DNA of 64,000 bases from Desmodus rotundus (taxonomy: Eukaryota > Chordata > Mammalia > Chiroptera > Phyllostomidae): contig NC_071389.1 of the NCBI RefSeq assembly GCF_022682495.2, positions 104,759,951 through 104,823,950 on the forward strand, written 5' to 3'. The position numbers and the translations under genes were made by a program. Below, in pieces: positions 1 to 9,910 of this stretch. Position 1 is the first letter of the stretch, and the number at the start of each line of letters is the position of its first letter. Below the pieces are notes generated by a model. That model was not told the origin of the DNA, ran no database searches, and was given only the letters and a program-made list of their open reading frames with translations.

Positions 1-545
1 CAACAGATTTTTCTATATTGATTTTGATTCCTGCAACTTTACAAATTTGTTTATTAGTTTTAACTGTTATTTGATGGAGTCTTTAAAAAAGTTTCCTCTA
101 TATAATATAGCATCCACAAACAAAGGCAATTTTACTACTTCTTTTCCAATTTGTATGCCTTTTAATATTTTTTACTTGTGTAATTGCTCTGGCTAGGACT
201 TCTAGTACTACATTGAATAAAAGTGGTGAGAGAGGATGTCCTTGTCTTGTTCCTGATCTTAGAGGAAAAGCTTTCAGGTTTTCATTGTTGAGATGGTGTT
301 AGCTGTGGGCCTGTCATATATGGCCTTTACTATATTGAGTTATGTTTCTTCTATACCCAATTTGTTAAGAGGTTTTTCTTTTTTATCTTGAAGGATATTG
401 AATTTTCTCAAATGTCTTTTCTGCATCTATTGAGATGATAGTGTGATTTAACCTTATTTTGTTAATATGGTGTATCACGTTAATTGATTTTCTGATGTCA
501 AACCATTCTTGCATCCCTGGAATAAATTCAACTTGATAATGGCAT
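1..545 (-). mobile_element. Old L1 ORF2 fragment, reverse-transcriptase region
   Basis: Read on the reverse strand this is the L1 ORF2 reverse-transcriptase region. The same ordered landmarks occur in the better preserved copies at about 11.6-12.05 kb and 62.1-62.6 kb: the FADD-encoding stretch near 110-130, the SGTRQGC-type loop near 235-265, and the 'GFIPGMQGW' region near 510-530. It is full of small indels and stops, so it is an old dead copy. It runs off the left edge and is cut at about 545 by a DNA transposon fragment. Confidence 0.85.
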
Positions 546-546
546 A

Positions 547-790
547 CAGTAGTCCACCTTTATTTGCAGGGGATGTGTTCCAAGACCTCCAGTAGATCCC
601 AGAAACCACAAATGGTACCAAACCTTAAATATACTCTGATGTCCTTATATATACATAACTATGATAATGTTTAATTTATAAATTAGATACACAAAGATAT
701 GAATAACAATAGCTAATAATAAAATAGAACAATTATAACAATATGTGGTAATAAAAGTTATGTGAATGTGGACTATCTCTCTCTCCATCA
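547..790. mobile_element. Tigger-like nonautonomous DNA transposon fragment
   Basis: The stretch starts just after a TA dinucleotide (545-546) with a CAGTAGTCC-type terminus. It continues with a 'rain of phrases' known from mammalian Tigger-related MER elements: a ggggatgtgttccaagacc region, then an AT-rich body ending in a 'gttatgtgaatgtgg' stretch near 760-775. The right terminus is missing or too diverged to place. Family assignment is from memory of Tigger-derived repeats; the exact subfamily is not claimed. Confidence 0.5.
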
Positions 791-806
791 TCACCAGTCT
801 GTCTTA

Positions 807-1075
807 GAGAATATTTCATGTGTGCTTCAGAAGAATCTATATTGTATTACTTTTGGATGGAATGTTCTGTATCTGTGTCTATATATCTGTTAAGACAATC
901 TGGTTTAACTTATAGTTTAAGTCCAATGTTTCCTTATTGATTTTCTGTTTGGACATTGATGAAAGTGGGCTATTAAAGTGAGCTAATATTAATATATTGC
1001 TGTATTTCTCCCTTCATATCTGTTTATATTTGCTATAAATATATATATCTCCCTGGGTTAGGGAAATCTTAACAT
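807..1075 (-). mobile_element. Old L1 ORF2 fragment, endonuclease region
   Basis: Reverse-strand similarity to the endonuclease part of L1 ORF2. The text around 870-1020 parallels the segments at 13050-13215 and 63660-63850 in this window (the 'HGTFSKIDH' to 'GDFN' part of the protein). With the RT fragment at 1-545 it is probably one reverse-strand L1 that lost the sequence between endonuclease and RT. Confidence 0.7.
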
Positions 1076-1277
1076 ATAAATTGATCTAATTGATGGTGTC
1101 CCATAACTCCCTTAAATTATATCCATTCTTTTTCCAAGTTGCTCTCTATTTGTTCTTAGTGGCTCACAGGATATGAGGGTGAGTCCCAAAGCAGAGGATT
1201 ACAATTAGCACCAGCATGCAGATTGGTTAAAAGCTAGGAGAGTATGCAGTTAAACAAACAGGTGTTTTAGCCTGCTC

Positions 1278-2070
1278 CCTCTGAACTGAGCCCTGGGGGA
1301 ACAGCTGAGACCAGCATTCATGTTTGTGCTCATTAATAACTGTCTCTTTGTTACTGTCCTGTGGGACTCATGAATGCAGCTTCATTGGCTATCAGAGCCA
1401 AGCATTCTAGGGGCCTGTCTCTCCCATGGGCTGCTTGATTTACGACAAGCTTCTTCCAAAGAGATTCTGGCAACTTACTTTATTGTTGGGGCAAGCCAGA
1501 GGGAGAAGGTAGGGCAAGTGCCCACCAAATTTTTGGGATTCAGGAGGATCACAGCCAGCAGCTAGATGTGTCTAATTAGAAGCTGGACCTAGGCAGTAGC
1601 CTGTACTATATGCAGCCCTACTCGAGGGAGTCTTAGAAAAGTGGGATTTTGGCACCCTTCCTCTGACTGAGCCCTGGGGGGATCACCATGGTGAGTACTC
1701 ATGCACTTCTTAAAAACTGCTTCTTTGTTTGCAGGAGTCCTGAACACCAGCCCTATTGGCTACCAGGGCTAGGTGTTTGAGGAGCCCATCGTTCAGGTGG
1801 AAGCCTTAAAAGTTGGGACATTAGACCTTTTGCTCCTCAGGGAGAAGCTAGGAGTTGGGGTTCTCTCCCAGTTACATGCCACTGTGGCAGAGGTGGGGTT
1901 TACAGAAGAGTGTGTCTCAGCCTTTCCTACCCATCTTGATGTGGGTTTTCTTTCTCATTTACCCAAAGTATAGGAGTCACTCAACTCATTTCTGAATTTC
2001 TCTCAGAGGAAATGGCTCTGAGTTAGCTCTACATTCAGTGTATCTGTAGGAGAATGGAAATTCTTTATGT
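1278..2070. repeat. Diverged tandem duplication in an old interspersed repeat
   Basis: Two direct copies of a segment of about 160 bp are visible. One starts near 1278 ('cctctgaactgagccctggg'), the other near 1662 ('cctctgactgagccctgggg'). Both continue through an 'actgtctctttgtt/actgcttctttgtt' stretch, a 'ggctatcagagcc/ggctaccagggct' stretch and a 'gcctgtctctcc/gcccatcgttca' stretch. Open frames at 1374-1565 and 1773-1973 are short and lie in the two copies; I do not regard them as coding. It could be the 5' UTR of the neighbouring old L1, but I cannot confirm that. Confidence 0.5.
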
Positions 2071-2129
2071 CATCATCCTGGTCTGAAGTTTACAAAGGAA
2101 ATTCAATAAAAAGGAAGGAAAGCTAGGCA

Positions 2130-2312
2130 AAAACATACTAACATAACAACCCTATGAGATACTCTTATTTGTTGATGACAAAATCGATACTGTGAGTGAT
2201 TAAGTAAATCATTTAGGTGGTAACTGGCAGAGCCAGGCCTTAAACAAGTCTATCTGACTAAAAAACCCATGCTTGTAACCAATATGCTATAATGACCTCT
2301 TACTCATCCTTC
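2130..2312 (-). mobile_element. MIR SINE
   Basis: Reverse-strand MIR core. The order is a 'caaccctatgaga' motif, a degraded 'gatgaggaaactgag' equivalent, a 'ggtaactggcagagccagg' stretch and 'aaccaatatgctataatgacctc'. These are the conserved MIR landmarks in reverse-complement order. It is tRNA-derived, ancient and has no coding capacity. Confidence 0.75.
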
Positions 2313-3857
2313 ACCCTCAGTGACTGGTACTGTACTAGCACAAAGGGAGCATTCTATAAATATTCCCTGGTGGTTGAATGAAAAGGTAAATAAATAAATT
2401 AATAAAGAGAATGGCAAGTGGTCAAAAGTGGCTGAAGCACATGCTCTGTGGAGATTTGTGTGTGTACATGAAGGTGGAAGTGTAGGATGACCCTACTTTT
2501 CTCTCCCAATCTTATTTCCCCTGAGTAGGCTTTTCTCTCTGCTTCTCCCCCATAGTCCACAAACTTGCTTCAGCATATTTTTACTTGATCTCTGGCCAAT
2601 AAAGCATCTTACTTTACCACTGGCTCACTTAATCCCTTTATGATTGAAGCCTTTCTGAATAGTTTCTGTTCTTCTAGATCTTCCTTGTCTGTGAACCCAA
2701 AACAAGGCTTTATCTCTACAGCATTGCAATTTGCTCATTGCTTTGTGTCTCATACATATTAAGCAATGCATCTCCTCAATCAGATTAACATCAGCTATAC
2801 AAGGACAGATAAAGGATACTGCCAGTCAGTCCCAAACAGTGAAAAATAAATTAAAGATGCTTTATGAATAATTATTTATTGATTAATCATCTAGGTATTG
2901 GTTAACAAATAAATAGTGTTTATCTGGAAATGGTGAAGCTGCACTCCCTGGTTGTAGATCAATCTAAAGGCTGCAGACTCAGGACCTGGCCCTGCTGCCC
3001 ATTCCACTGATGTCAGATACTTACCTGTACTGGGCTTGAATTCTCCCTCTCTGCTGTGCAGTGAGCAGGAAGGGAGGGCCAAAAGTCATGCAAAGTGTTG
3101 AGAATTTACATATATAAAACTAATAAGGTATGCTTACATATATAAACAACTTGAAAATCACAAGCCATTGTTTCTTGAGTGTCCTGCCTGATTTTGAAAA
3201 CAAGGACCACTCTGACACGGAAATTTCTTCCATCCTAATATAGTAAACATAAGATGACTTTATCTCTGTGATTTGGTTTGTCTTGGGCAGGGTCCAAAAT
3301 CCTATTCCTTTTCAGTGGTTTCTTTACTTTCTTTCCAGGGATTAGTTTTCTTGGTATAAATAAGGCCTAAGACATTTCTTTGTGTGTCAGATTTTCTTTC
3401 TCTGGAGGATTTTTAAATTCTCTCAGGGATACTATACAGATTTTGACATTCTTCTTCCAAATGTGTTACATGATATTTTCAGTAACAACCTAGAGGGATA
3501 GGTACCAAAGATTAACACTAAAAATGTGGAGCAAAGATCGGGGGTCTGAAATTTCTTTTCTTAAGAGAAGATATCCTGAGCCTGACAAAATGAAAAAGAA
3601 GCTTACAGAACGAGTTGGGGAATATAGCAAAACATACACACAACACAGAAATATAAGGTTACCCTTACTAACTAAAATCAGAGTAGCTCTCCCATAATCT
3701 TTCTCCCCATATAATGTTTTTATAGGACAGTGAGTGGGTAGATATTACTGAGCAACTATTTCAAGATCATCATTTTTTTTCCCCTTATCTAGTCAGTGGT
3801 GGTAGGTTAAATTTTCAGCAGTTGTAAGATTAGAATTCCCTAGAGAAGCAGGATGAG
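2313..3857. other. Unassigned, mostly single-copy-looking DNA
   Basis: I see no credible gene here. A possible L2/MIR 3' tail lies at 2325-2382 (ending in a 'gttgaatgaa' type end). Short open frames, such as 2891-3082 on the reverse strand, show no recognisable protein family. Confidence 0.5.
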
Positions 3858-4229
3858 TGTCTTAGTGCATTTGGGCTATTATAACAAAAATACTATAAAT
3901 TGGGTGGATAATAAACAATAGGCATTTATTTCTCACAGTTCTGCAGTCTGGGATGTCCAAGGTCAAGATGCCAGCAGATTCAGTGTCTGTTGAGGTCTGG
4001 TGAGGGCCTGCTTTCTTGTTCATATATGCCATCTTTTCTCAGTATTCTTGAATGTCAGAAAGACAAGGGAGCTCTTTGGGACTTTTTTCATTAGGGAATT
4101 AATCCATTAATAAGGGCTCTACCCTTATGGCCTAATCACATTTCAAAAGTCCCACCTCCAAATACCATCGCATTGGAGATTGGGTTTCAACATACCAGTT
4201 TAGAGGGACACAATATTTATTTCATAGCA
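3858..4229 (-). mobile_element. Solo MaLR LTR (MST/MLT1-like)
   Basis: On the reverse strand it begins TGCTATG... and ends ...CTAAGACA, with the ERVL-MaLR order: a 'ttgtgtccctc...' start, a 'atgttgaaaccc' block, a 'aggtgggacttttgaaatgtgattagg' block, a central 'ccttgtctttctgacattcaag' part, and an 'agaaataaatg' polyadenylation-like part near the 3' end. The length of about 372 bp fits a solo LTR. Flanking pentamers (atgag/gtgag) are compatible with a 5-bp target duplication with one change. No internal retroviral genes are present. Confidence 0.8.
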
Positions 4230-5601
4230 GTGAGTACTTTCCAGATCTGAGAAATGTTCAACTATAGTTTCAGGTAAAATTGCTAAGGTGAGGGATGGTA
4301 TTGACATTGTACTGGGCAAAATGCAATTCGAGGAAATCTGCCCTTAAATGTGAAATATCAAATCCTTGTGAAATTTCCAAAGCATCTTTGTACATTAAAA
4401 CCCAGAGGTGAAAACCTTCATAGAATAGGCCATTCTCTTTTTAAAAGACCCTAGCAATAAAACTTGGAAGGCTTCTGGACCCTGTGGGTTTAACTGTCAA
4501 TTTTATGTTTCTATTCCACTTCCTTTAATCTCCTAAAAGACCACTGCTGCTATATGAAAAGCTGTGATTTCAATTCAGTATTCGTACTGTTGAAACCATA
4601 AGACAAATGCAAGGAGGGTGAAATACTCTTGAATCTATTTTCTGTGTAGAAGGTAAAGAAGAAAAAGACAGAGGGATGGTCTCAATAGGCACTTTGAGTA
4701 TGCCAAAAAGAAATGGGGAGTAGTCCCCAAAAGCTGCTGATAATTCCTTTCTTATTAACTCCACAAGGTAAACAAGCTAAAGAGAAAGCACATGACACTG
4801 GCTGATTTCTGTGGATCACGTATTACACAGATAGGAGGGACAAAGATGACAAGGAAAACAGTGCCTTAAGGCAGAACATTAATGTCACCTTTTAAAGAAC
4901 GTTATAGAACCTCCATTACAGAGATCAGAGCCAAAGCAATCTTCTGAATTTTATAAATTTTACATCAATATGCCAATTGAATTTCTAGGGATTAAAATAT
5001 GTAATGTTCCATGATGTACAATTATCAAATAAATACATCTTCATACAAACATTTAGTCTAGAAACCCATTTTCTCTAATTTTTATCAGTCAGTGCCAAAA
5101 GATATACCCTAGAAATTTCACATAATAAATCCAAGATGTTTAAAACTGCAGCACACCTCTTTCAGAGAGAAAATGAATGTATTTCTCAGAATCATTTTTA
5201 AATTTATTATCTTAATTGTCTCGAAGGAATTCTGCTGTTGTTTTAGATTTGCAAAACAAAGGGCAAGAACATGCAGAGGATTCCCTGAGTGGATTTATAA
5301 TATAAATTCTCAGGATGAGAGGAGCCCTGTAGATTCCATTAACTACCATAACAGGAAAGCAAAAGGCCCATTAAGCTCCATGTGGGCCATGTTTCTTGGA
5401 AGGATTCCAAATCAATAGAGGAAGGGGAGTTTTGTTAGAAACTAAATTTGGATAAGTTAATTATCCCCTGAAGCCCAGTTTTCCAAGGTATAAAATGAAA
5501 ATAATAATAGCTATGCTGTATTTTTAAAGAGGCCAATAAGATAATATAGGTGAAAGTGTTGTCTACCCAGTAATAGATGTGAAAGCGCTGGGGGCCAAAA
5601 G
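4230..5601. other. Unassigned AT-rich DNA
   Basis: No gene, RNA or repeat family could be recognised. Small open frames (4570-4764 reverse, 5173-5418 forward) have no recognisable motif and occur in AT-rich sequence at chance level. Confidence 0.5.
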
Positions 5602-5612
5602 GTCTGGAGGAT

Positions 5613-6130
5613 GTAGGAGCGAGAGAGATGCGAGATGGCATCCACCATGGGCTCAGACGGTTTATGAAAACCTAATACACGGCCTTAAAATAGAATGTGG
5701 ACCTAAACACCCAGAAGCACACCCCTTTGTAAGATTTGTAACAAAAATTAATATAAATGGAATTAATAGTCCCAATGGAGTGGTAGACCCAAGTGCCTTA
5801 TGAGTGCCAGCAAAATGGCAGAATTCATAGGATCAAAGTTGTCCTACAGGAGCTTCAGTGCCTAATAATGTCTAAAGAAAATATGAAACTACCTAAGCCA
5901 CGTGAAGGACAGTGTTATAGCAATTAATCAAAAGAAAATCAGAGGCCTACACTTTTCCTCATTCGATTTAAACAGCCTTCATTTTCTACAGCAGTAAATT
6001 TTCTAGATACATTTTGTAGACCACAAAGTACTGGAAAGGAAGCGCCTATTCAAAGGCAATCTATCTTAAGATACTGTAAATACTAATTTTGTCCATTTGA
6101 AATATAAGTTGTGCTATAACAAAAAAAAAA
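5613..6130 (+). pseudogene. UBE2V1: UBE2V1 processed pseudogene (retrocopy)
   Basis: The parent protein is a catalytically inactive ubiquitin-conjugating-enzyme variant that works with UBE2N in Lys63-linked ubiquitin chain formation. The frame at 5660-5803 encodes a UEV core ([19 protein letters not shown], then a PFVRFVTKI and NGVVDPSAL stretch). Past a stop at 5801-5803, the homologous coding sequence continues through the AKWQNS region (about 5812) and the SKENMKLP region (about 5870) to the parent's end, GQCYSN and a TAA at 5925-5927. The GQCYSN ending favours UBE2V1 over UBE2V2. About 195 bp of 3' UTR-like sequence and an A10 tail (6121-6130) follow. There are no introns, the N-terminal half is lost, and internal stops are present, so this is a dead retrocopy. 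An 11-bp imperfect direct repeat (5602-5612 and 6131-6141, one mismatch) looks like the target-site duplication. The longer ATG at 5579 lies outside the duplication and is accidental. Confidence 0.9.
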
Positions 6131-6141
6131 GTCTAGAGGAT

Positions 6142-8100
6142 TCAAGATGGTGGTGGAGTAAGTGGATGTTATGCTCACCCTCTCCCAGGATCAACTGAAA
6201 TATGGAACAATCCATCTGGATAATCAACTGAAGACTACCTGAACAAAAGTCTTATAAACAAGGGTTTACAGAATAAGCCATATCAAGATTGGTAGGTAGG
6301 AAGCACAGAAACAAGAGGCTGGCCCCACTCCCACAGATGGTGCCTGAGAATTTGAAGGGATATCTCAGTTGCAAAGGGTCCCCGGAGGAGTGTGGGGGTC
6401 TCAGCCCCACACCAGGCTCTTGAGCCTGGACTACCAGAGCTGGGATGAGGAACTCACGTAACATCTGGCTGTGAAAATTAGAGGGGACTTGGTCAGCCAA
6501 GGAGAGAGACAAGAGTCTGCTAGAGACACAGGAGCCTTCTTAAAAAATCATTACACAAAATCTTCTTTGCAGCTGCTCACCCTGGGCTCCATGGATGGAC
6601 AGAGTCATGTGAGGAGAAACTGGGTTTTGTGGCTCTGAGGAGAAGCTTAAGGGACAGCTGCCAGGATCCCTGTGGAGCTCACATCTGCCTGAGGTGGGGT
6701 GTAGATGTCAGCACAGACTCATAGGGTATAGGGACTGAGTTATGTGGCTTTGGGTGGGGACAATTAACCCCACCTTCCCATGAAACTGACCCGTACCTCC
6801 CCTTCACCAAAAGTCCACTAGCTCCACTGTCCTGACTCCTGGAGGTTCCACCCAGCCAAGGACGTCTAGGTAGAATCCCAGATACACTGAGCTGTGTGGC
6901 TCTGGGGCTGTGTCCCCCCCCATTATTTCCCGAGCCAGAAAAGTGCCTCCCCCTCACAAGAGATCAATTAACCCCACCATCCTGACTCCTGGCAGCCCCA
7001 CTCTGCTGAGCACAGGCTTCTGGCAAAATCTGCCATAGACTGAGTTGTGGGGCTTTCAGACAGGGGCCATTTTCACCTTGAACACAAAACTGATGCAGAG
7101 CCTTCTCTTCACATAGCCAAATTGAGGTCTATTTCATCCTGACAAACTCTGATGTCCTGACCATGATGATACAAAGATGTGTAGGAACCCAGTGGGTAGG
7201 GGGCAGCAAGACATGGTATACACTGGGACTTTTGCAGTGGCCTCAGACCCAGCAGTGACACTGAGTTTGAACCTGTATCCATCTGGTGAACAGCACACAC
7301 CTTTTCCTGGTGACTCACTGAGAACTTACTTCATGCAAATCAAGTACCACCAAAGACTCTTTTAGTGACTGACCCTAACAGGCAGCAGGCAGGTGGAGGC
7401 AGGTGGAGGTGGATCTTGGGGTGCTTTGGTCTTTTGCTAACCTGCCCTTGGGATCAATGCTGGTGGTAGCTGGTTTTGGTCCTTCCCACATACACCAAAG
7501 CCCAAACTGTGGATGGCTTTGTAACTGCAAAGAGGTTGTCCAGGGCCAGTCACAGGCAGAGTCTGACATTGGCTTACACCACAGTCCCTCCCAAATGGCC
7601 CCACAACAGACACACACAGTAGACAGTTTCAGACAACATCAGAACAAGATTCAATTAGACTCATGAGCACCATATTCAAAGGGGGATCTCAGCAGGCACC
7701 AGACCCTGCTGAGATGAATTTCACTTTATGTGGTCAGCACTTGGACAGCAGCTCGTATACTGGTCAGGGTCATTCTTCACAGTCAGCATGAGGATTGATC
7801 CCATGCACAAAGGGGCCAATAGCAATCAAGACAACAATTACAACAAGTGTTATCACATAATTGACTCAAAGGACCTGCACCACGCAGCTGAAATGATCAA
7901 GGAACCTGTGCCACTGGGTCCAACAGGACACCTACCACATAAGGCCACCCTACCAAAACTGAGAGACATAGCAGATCTACCTAATAAATAGAAAAAAATA
8001 CAGAGGGGCAGCCACAGAGGAGAGAAAAATATGTCCTTAATGAAAGAACAGGAGAAATCCCAAGAAAAAAAAAGATAAATAAAATGGAGGCAAGCAATTT
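6142..8100 (+). mobile_element. 5' UTR of an old forward-strand L1
   Basis: It starts with a 'ttcaagatggtggtggagta' type L1 5' terminus just after the pseudogene's target duplication. It continues with 5'-UTR phrases such as 'ctgaacaaaagtcttataaa' (6239) and a 'agagagacaagagtctgc' stretch (6502). It is comparatively GC-rich from 6300 to 7700, with many short spurious frames on both strands (6252-6512, 6679-6957, 7403-7666, 7728-7991). No protein family is recognisable in any of them. Confidence 0.7.
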
Positions 8101-8785
8101 ATCAGATACACAGTTCAAAATAATTATTATGAGGATGCTCAAGGAACTCAAAATGTCAAAGAATTTAGTGACAACTTCAACAGCATGAAAAAAAAACATG
8201 GAAACATGAAGAAGAACAAGTCAGAAATGAAGAAAACAAAACTGAACAGAAGAATACACTGAAGGAAAAAACAGTAGGTTAGATGAAGCAGAAGATTGAA
8301 TTAGCAATTTGGAAGACAAGGTAGTAGAAAACACAATCAGAGCAGAAGAAGAAAAATAAAAAAATGAGGATAGTTTAGAGGACCTTTGGGAAACACAAAG
8401 TGAAACAACATACACATCAAAGGGGCACCAGAAAAAGAAGAGAGGACAAGGGATCAAGAATCTATTTGAAGAAAAATGACTAAAAACTTCCCTAACCTGG
8501 TAAAAGAAAAAGACACACAAGACCTGGAAACACAGGGAGTCCCAAACAAGATGAACCCAAGAGGCTTACACCAAGACATATCTTAATTAAAGTGGCAAAG
8601 TTAAAGACAAAAAAAGAATCTTAAGCGCAGCAAGAAAAAGACAGTTACCTATAAGGAAGATCCCATAAAACTGTCATCTGATTTCTCAACAGAAACATTT
8701 CAGGCCAGAAGGGAGAGGCATGAAATATTCAAAGTGATGAAAAGCAAGCACCTACAACCAAGACTACTATACCCAGCAAGGTACA
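8101..8785 (+). pseudogene. L1 ORF1 remnant (old forward-strand L1)
   Basis: ORF1p is the trimeric RNA-binding chaperone of L1. Read forward, the sequence follows L1 ORF1 order: a lysine/glutamate-rich coiled-coil region (about 8180-8400), the RRM start (about 8400-8460, degraded NxRIIGxxEGEE equivalent), the 'QGVPNKMNPRG' type loop (8535-8570), then the C-terminal part ending in 'LYPAR' (8767-8780). Stops and frameshifts are frequent, so it is not functional. The frame breaks at about 8780 at the insertion of a reverse-strand half-L1. The lost C-terminus resumes at 17314. Confidence 0.75.
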
Positions 8786-8790
8786 ATTTA
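8777..8790. repeat. Left target-site duplication of the older half-L1
   Basis: 'caaggtacaattta' here matches 'caaggctataattta' at 17315-17329 with small changes. It marks where the reverse-strand element entered ORF1 of the old L1. Confidence 0.6.
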
Positions 8791-9639
8791 TTTATTTTTA
8801 AAGATTATATTTTGGTTTTATGCCACTACAGTTCCAATTTTTCCCCTTTGTCCTACACCCAGCCCCAACCCACTCCCTCAGGCAAACTTCACATCATTGT
8901 CCACATCCATGGGTCATGTATATATGTTCTTTGACTACTCTATTCCCTATGCTGTACCTGATATCCTCATGACTGCTCTGTACTTCTTAATCCCTTCACC
9001 CTTTTTGCTCATTGTCCCAACTCACCTCCCACCTGGCAAATATCAAAATGTTCTCTATATCTATGATGTTGTTTCTGTTCTACTAGTTTATTTTGTACTT
9101 TAGATTCGGTTGTTGATAGATATATATTTATTGCCATTTTATTGTACATATTTTTGATGTTTTTCTGCCTCTTAAGAAGACCTTAACATTTCATATAATA
9201 CTTGTTTGGTAGTGATGAATAGCTTTATCTTTTTCTTGTCAGGGAAGCTATCTGTCCTTTGATTCTAAATGATGGCTTTGCTGGGTAGAGTAATCTTGGT
9301 TGTAGGTCTCTGCTTTTTATCACTCTGAATATTGCTTGCCAATCCCTCCTAGCCTGCAAAGTTTCTTTTCAGAAATCAGGTCACAGTCTTATGGGAGATC
9401 ATTTGTAGGTAACTAACTGCTTTTCTCTTCCTGCTCTTTTGATTAACTATTTGTATTTAAACCTTGGCATTTTAATTACGATATGTCTCAGTGTGGGCCT
9501 CTTTGGACCTGTCTTGTTTGTGAGTCTCAATGCTTCCTGGACTTGTATATCTATTTCCTTCACCAGATTAGAGAAGTTTCCATCATTATTTCTTCAAATA
9601 GGTTTCCAATTTTTTGCTTCACCCACTTAAGTATTGATA
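8791..9639 (-). mobile_element. Older half-L1 (ORF1-only) element, 3' portion
   Basis: On the reverse strand this is the 3' UTR and ORF1 C-terminal half of the same family as the complete element at 55274-57228. Shared phrases include the A-rich 3' end with 'attatattttggt...ccactacagtt' (versus 'attatgctattacagttg') and the 'catgggtcat...ttctttg' stretch. Also shared is the ORF1 C-terminal coding region (9185-9430 versus 55700-55960). No ORF2 lies between the 3' UTR and ORF1. Many mutations make it older than the 55-kb copy. It is interrupted at 9640 by a full-length L1 and resumes at 15943. Confidence 0.75.
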
Positions 9640-9654
9640 CCCTGTAAATTGTTC
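9640..9654. repeat. Left 15-bp target-site duplication of full-length L1
   Basis: 'ccctgtaaattgttc' is repeated exactly at 15928-15942, flanking the full-length reverse-strand L1. Confidence 0.93.
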
Positions 9655-9910
9655 CTTTTTAAAAAAAAATTTATTGTTATTCAATTACAATTGTCTGCAT
9701 TTTCTCCCCATCCCTCCACCTCACCCCAGCCAAACCCATCTCCCTCCCCCACCCCTACCCTCCTCATTGATTTTGTCCATGTGTCCTTTATAGTAGTTCC
9801 TGTAATCCCCTCTTCCCACTGTCCCCTCCCCACTCCTCTCTGTCTATTGTTACATTGTTCTTAACTTAAATGTCTCTGGTTATATGTTGTTTGCTTTTTT
9901 CTTTTGTTGA
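9655..9910 (-). other. L1 3' UTR and poly(A) tail
   Basis: On the reverse strand, this is the sequence downstream of the ORF2 stop. It includes the G-rich tract typical of L1 3' UTRs (C-rich 9700-9850 on the given strand) and ends in 'aataacaataaattttttttt'. The same 3' end recurs at 21885-22130, 52490-52707 and 60190-60444, so these are related L1 subfamilies. Confidence 0.85.
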
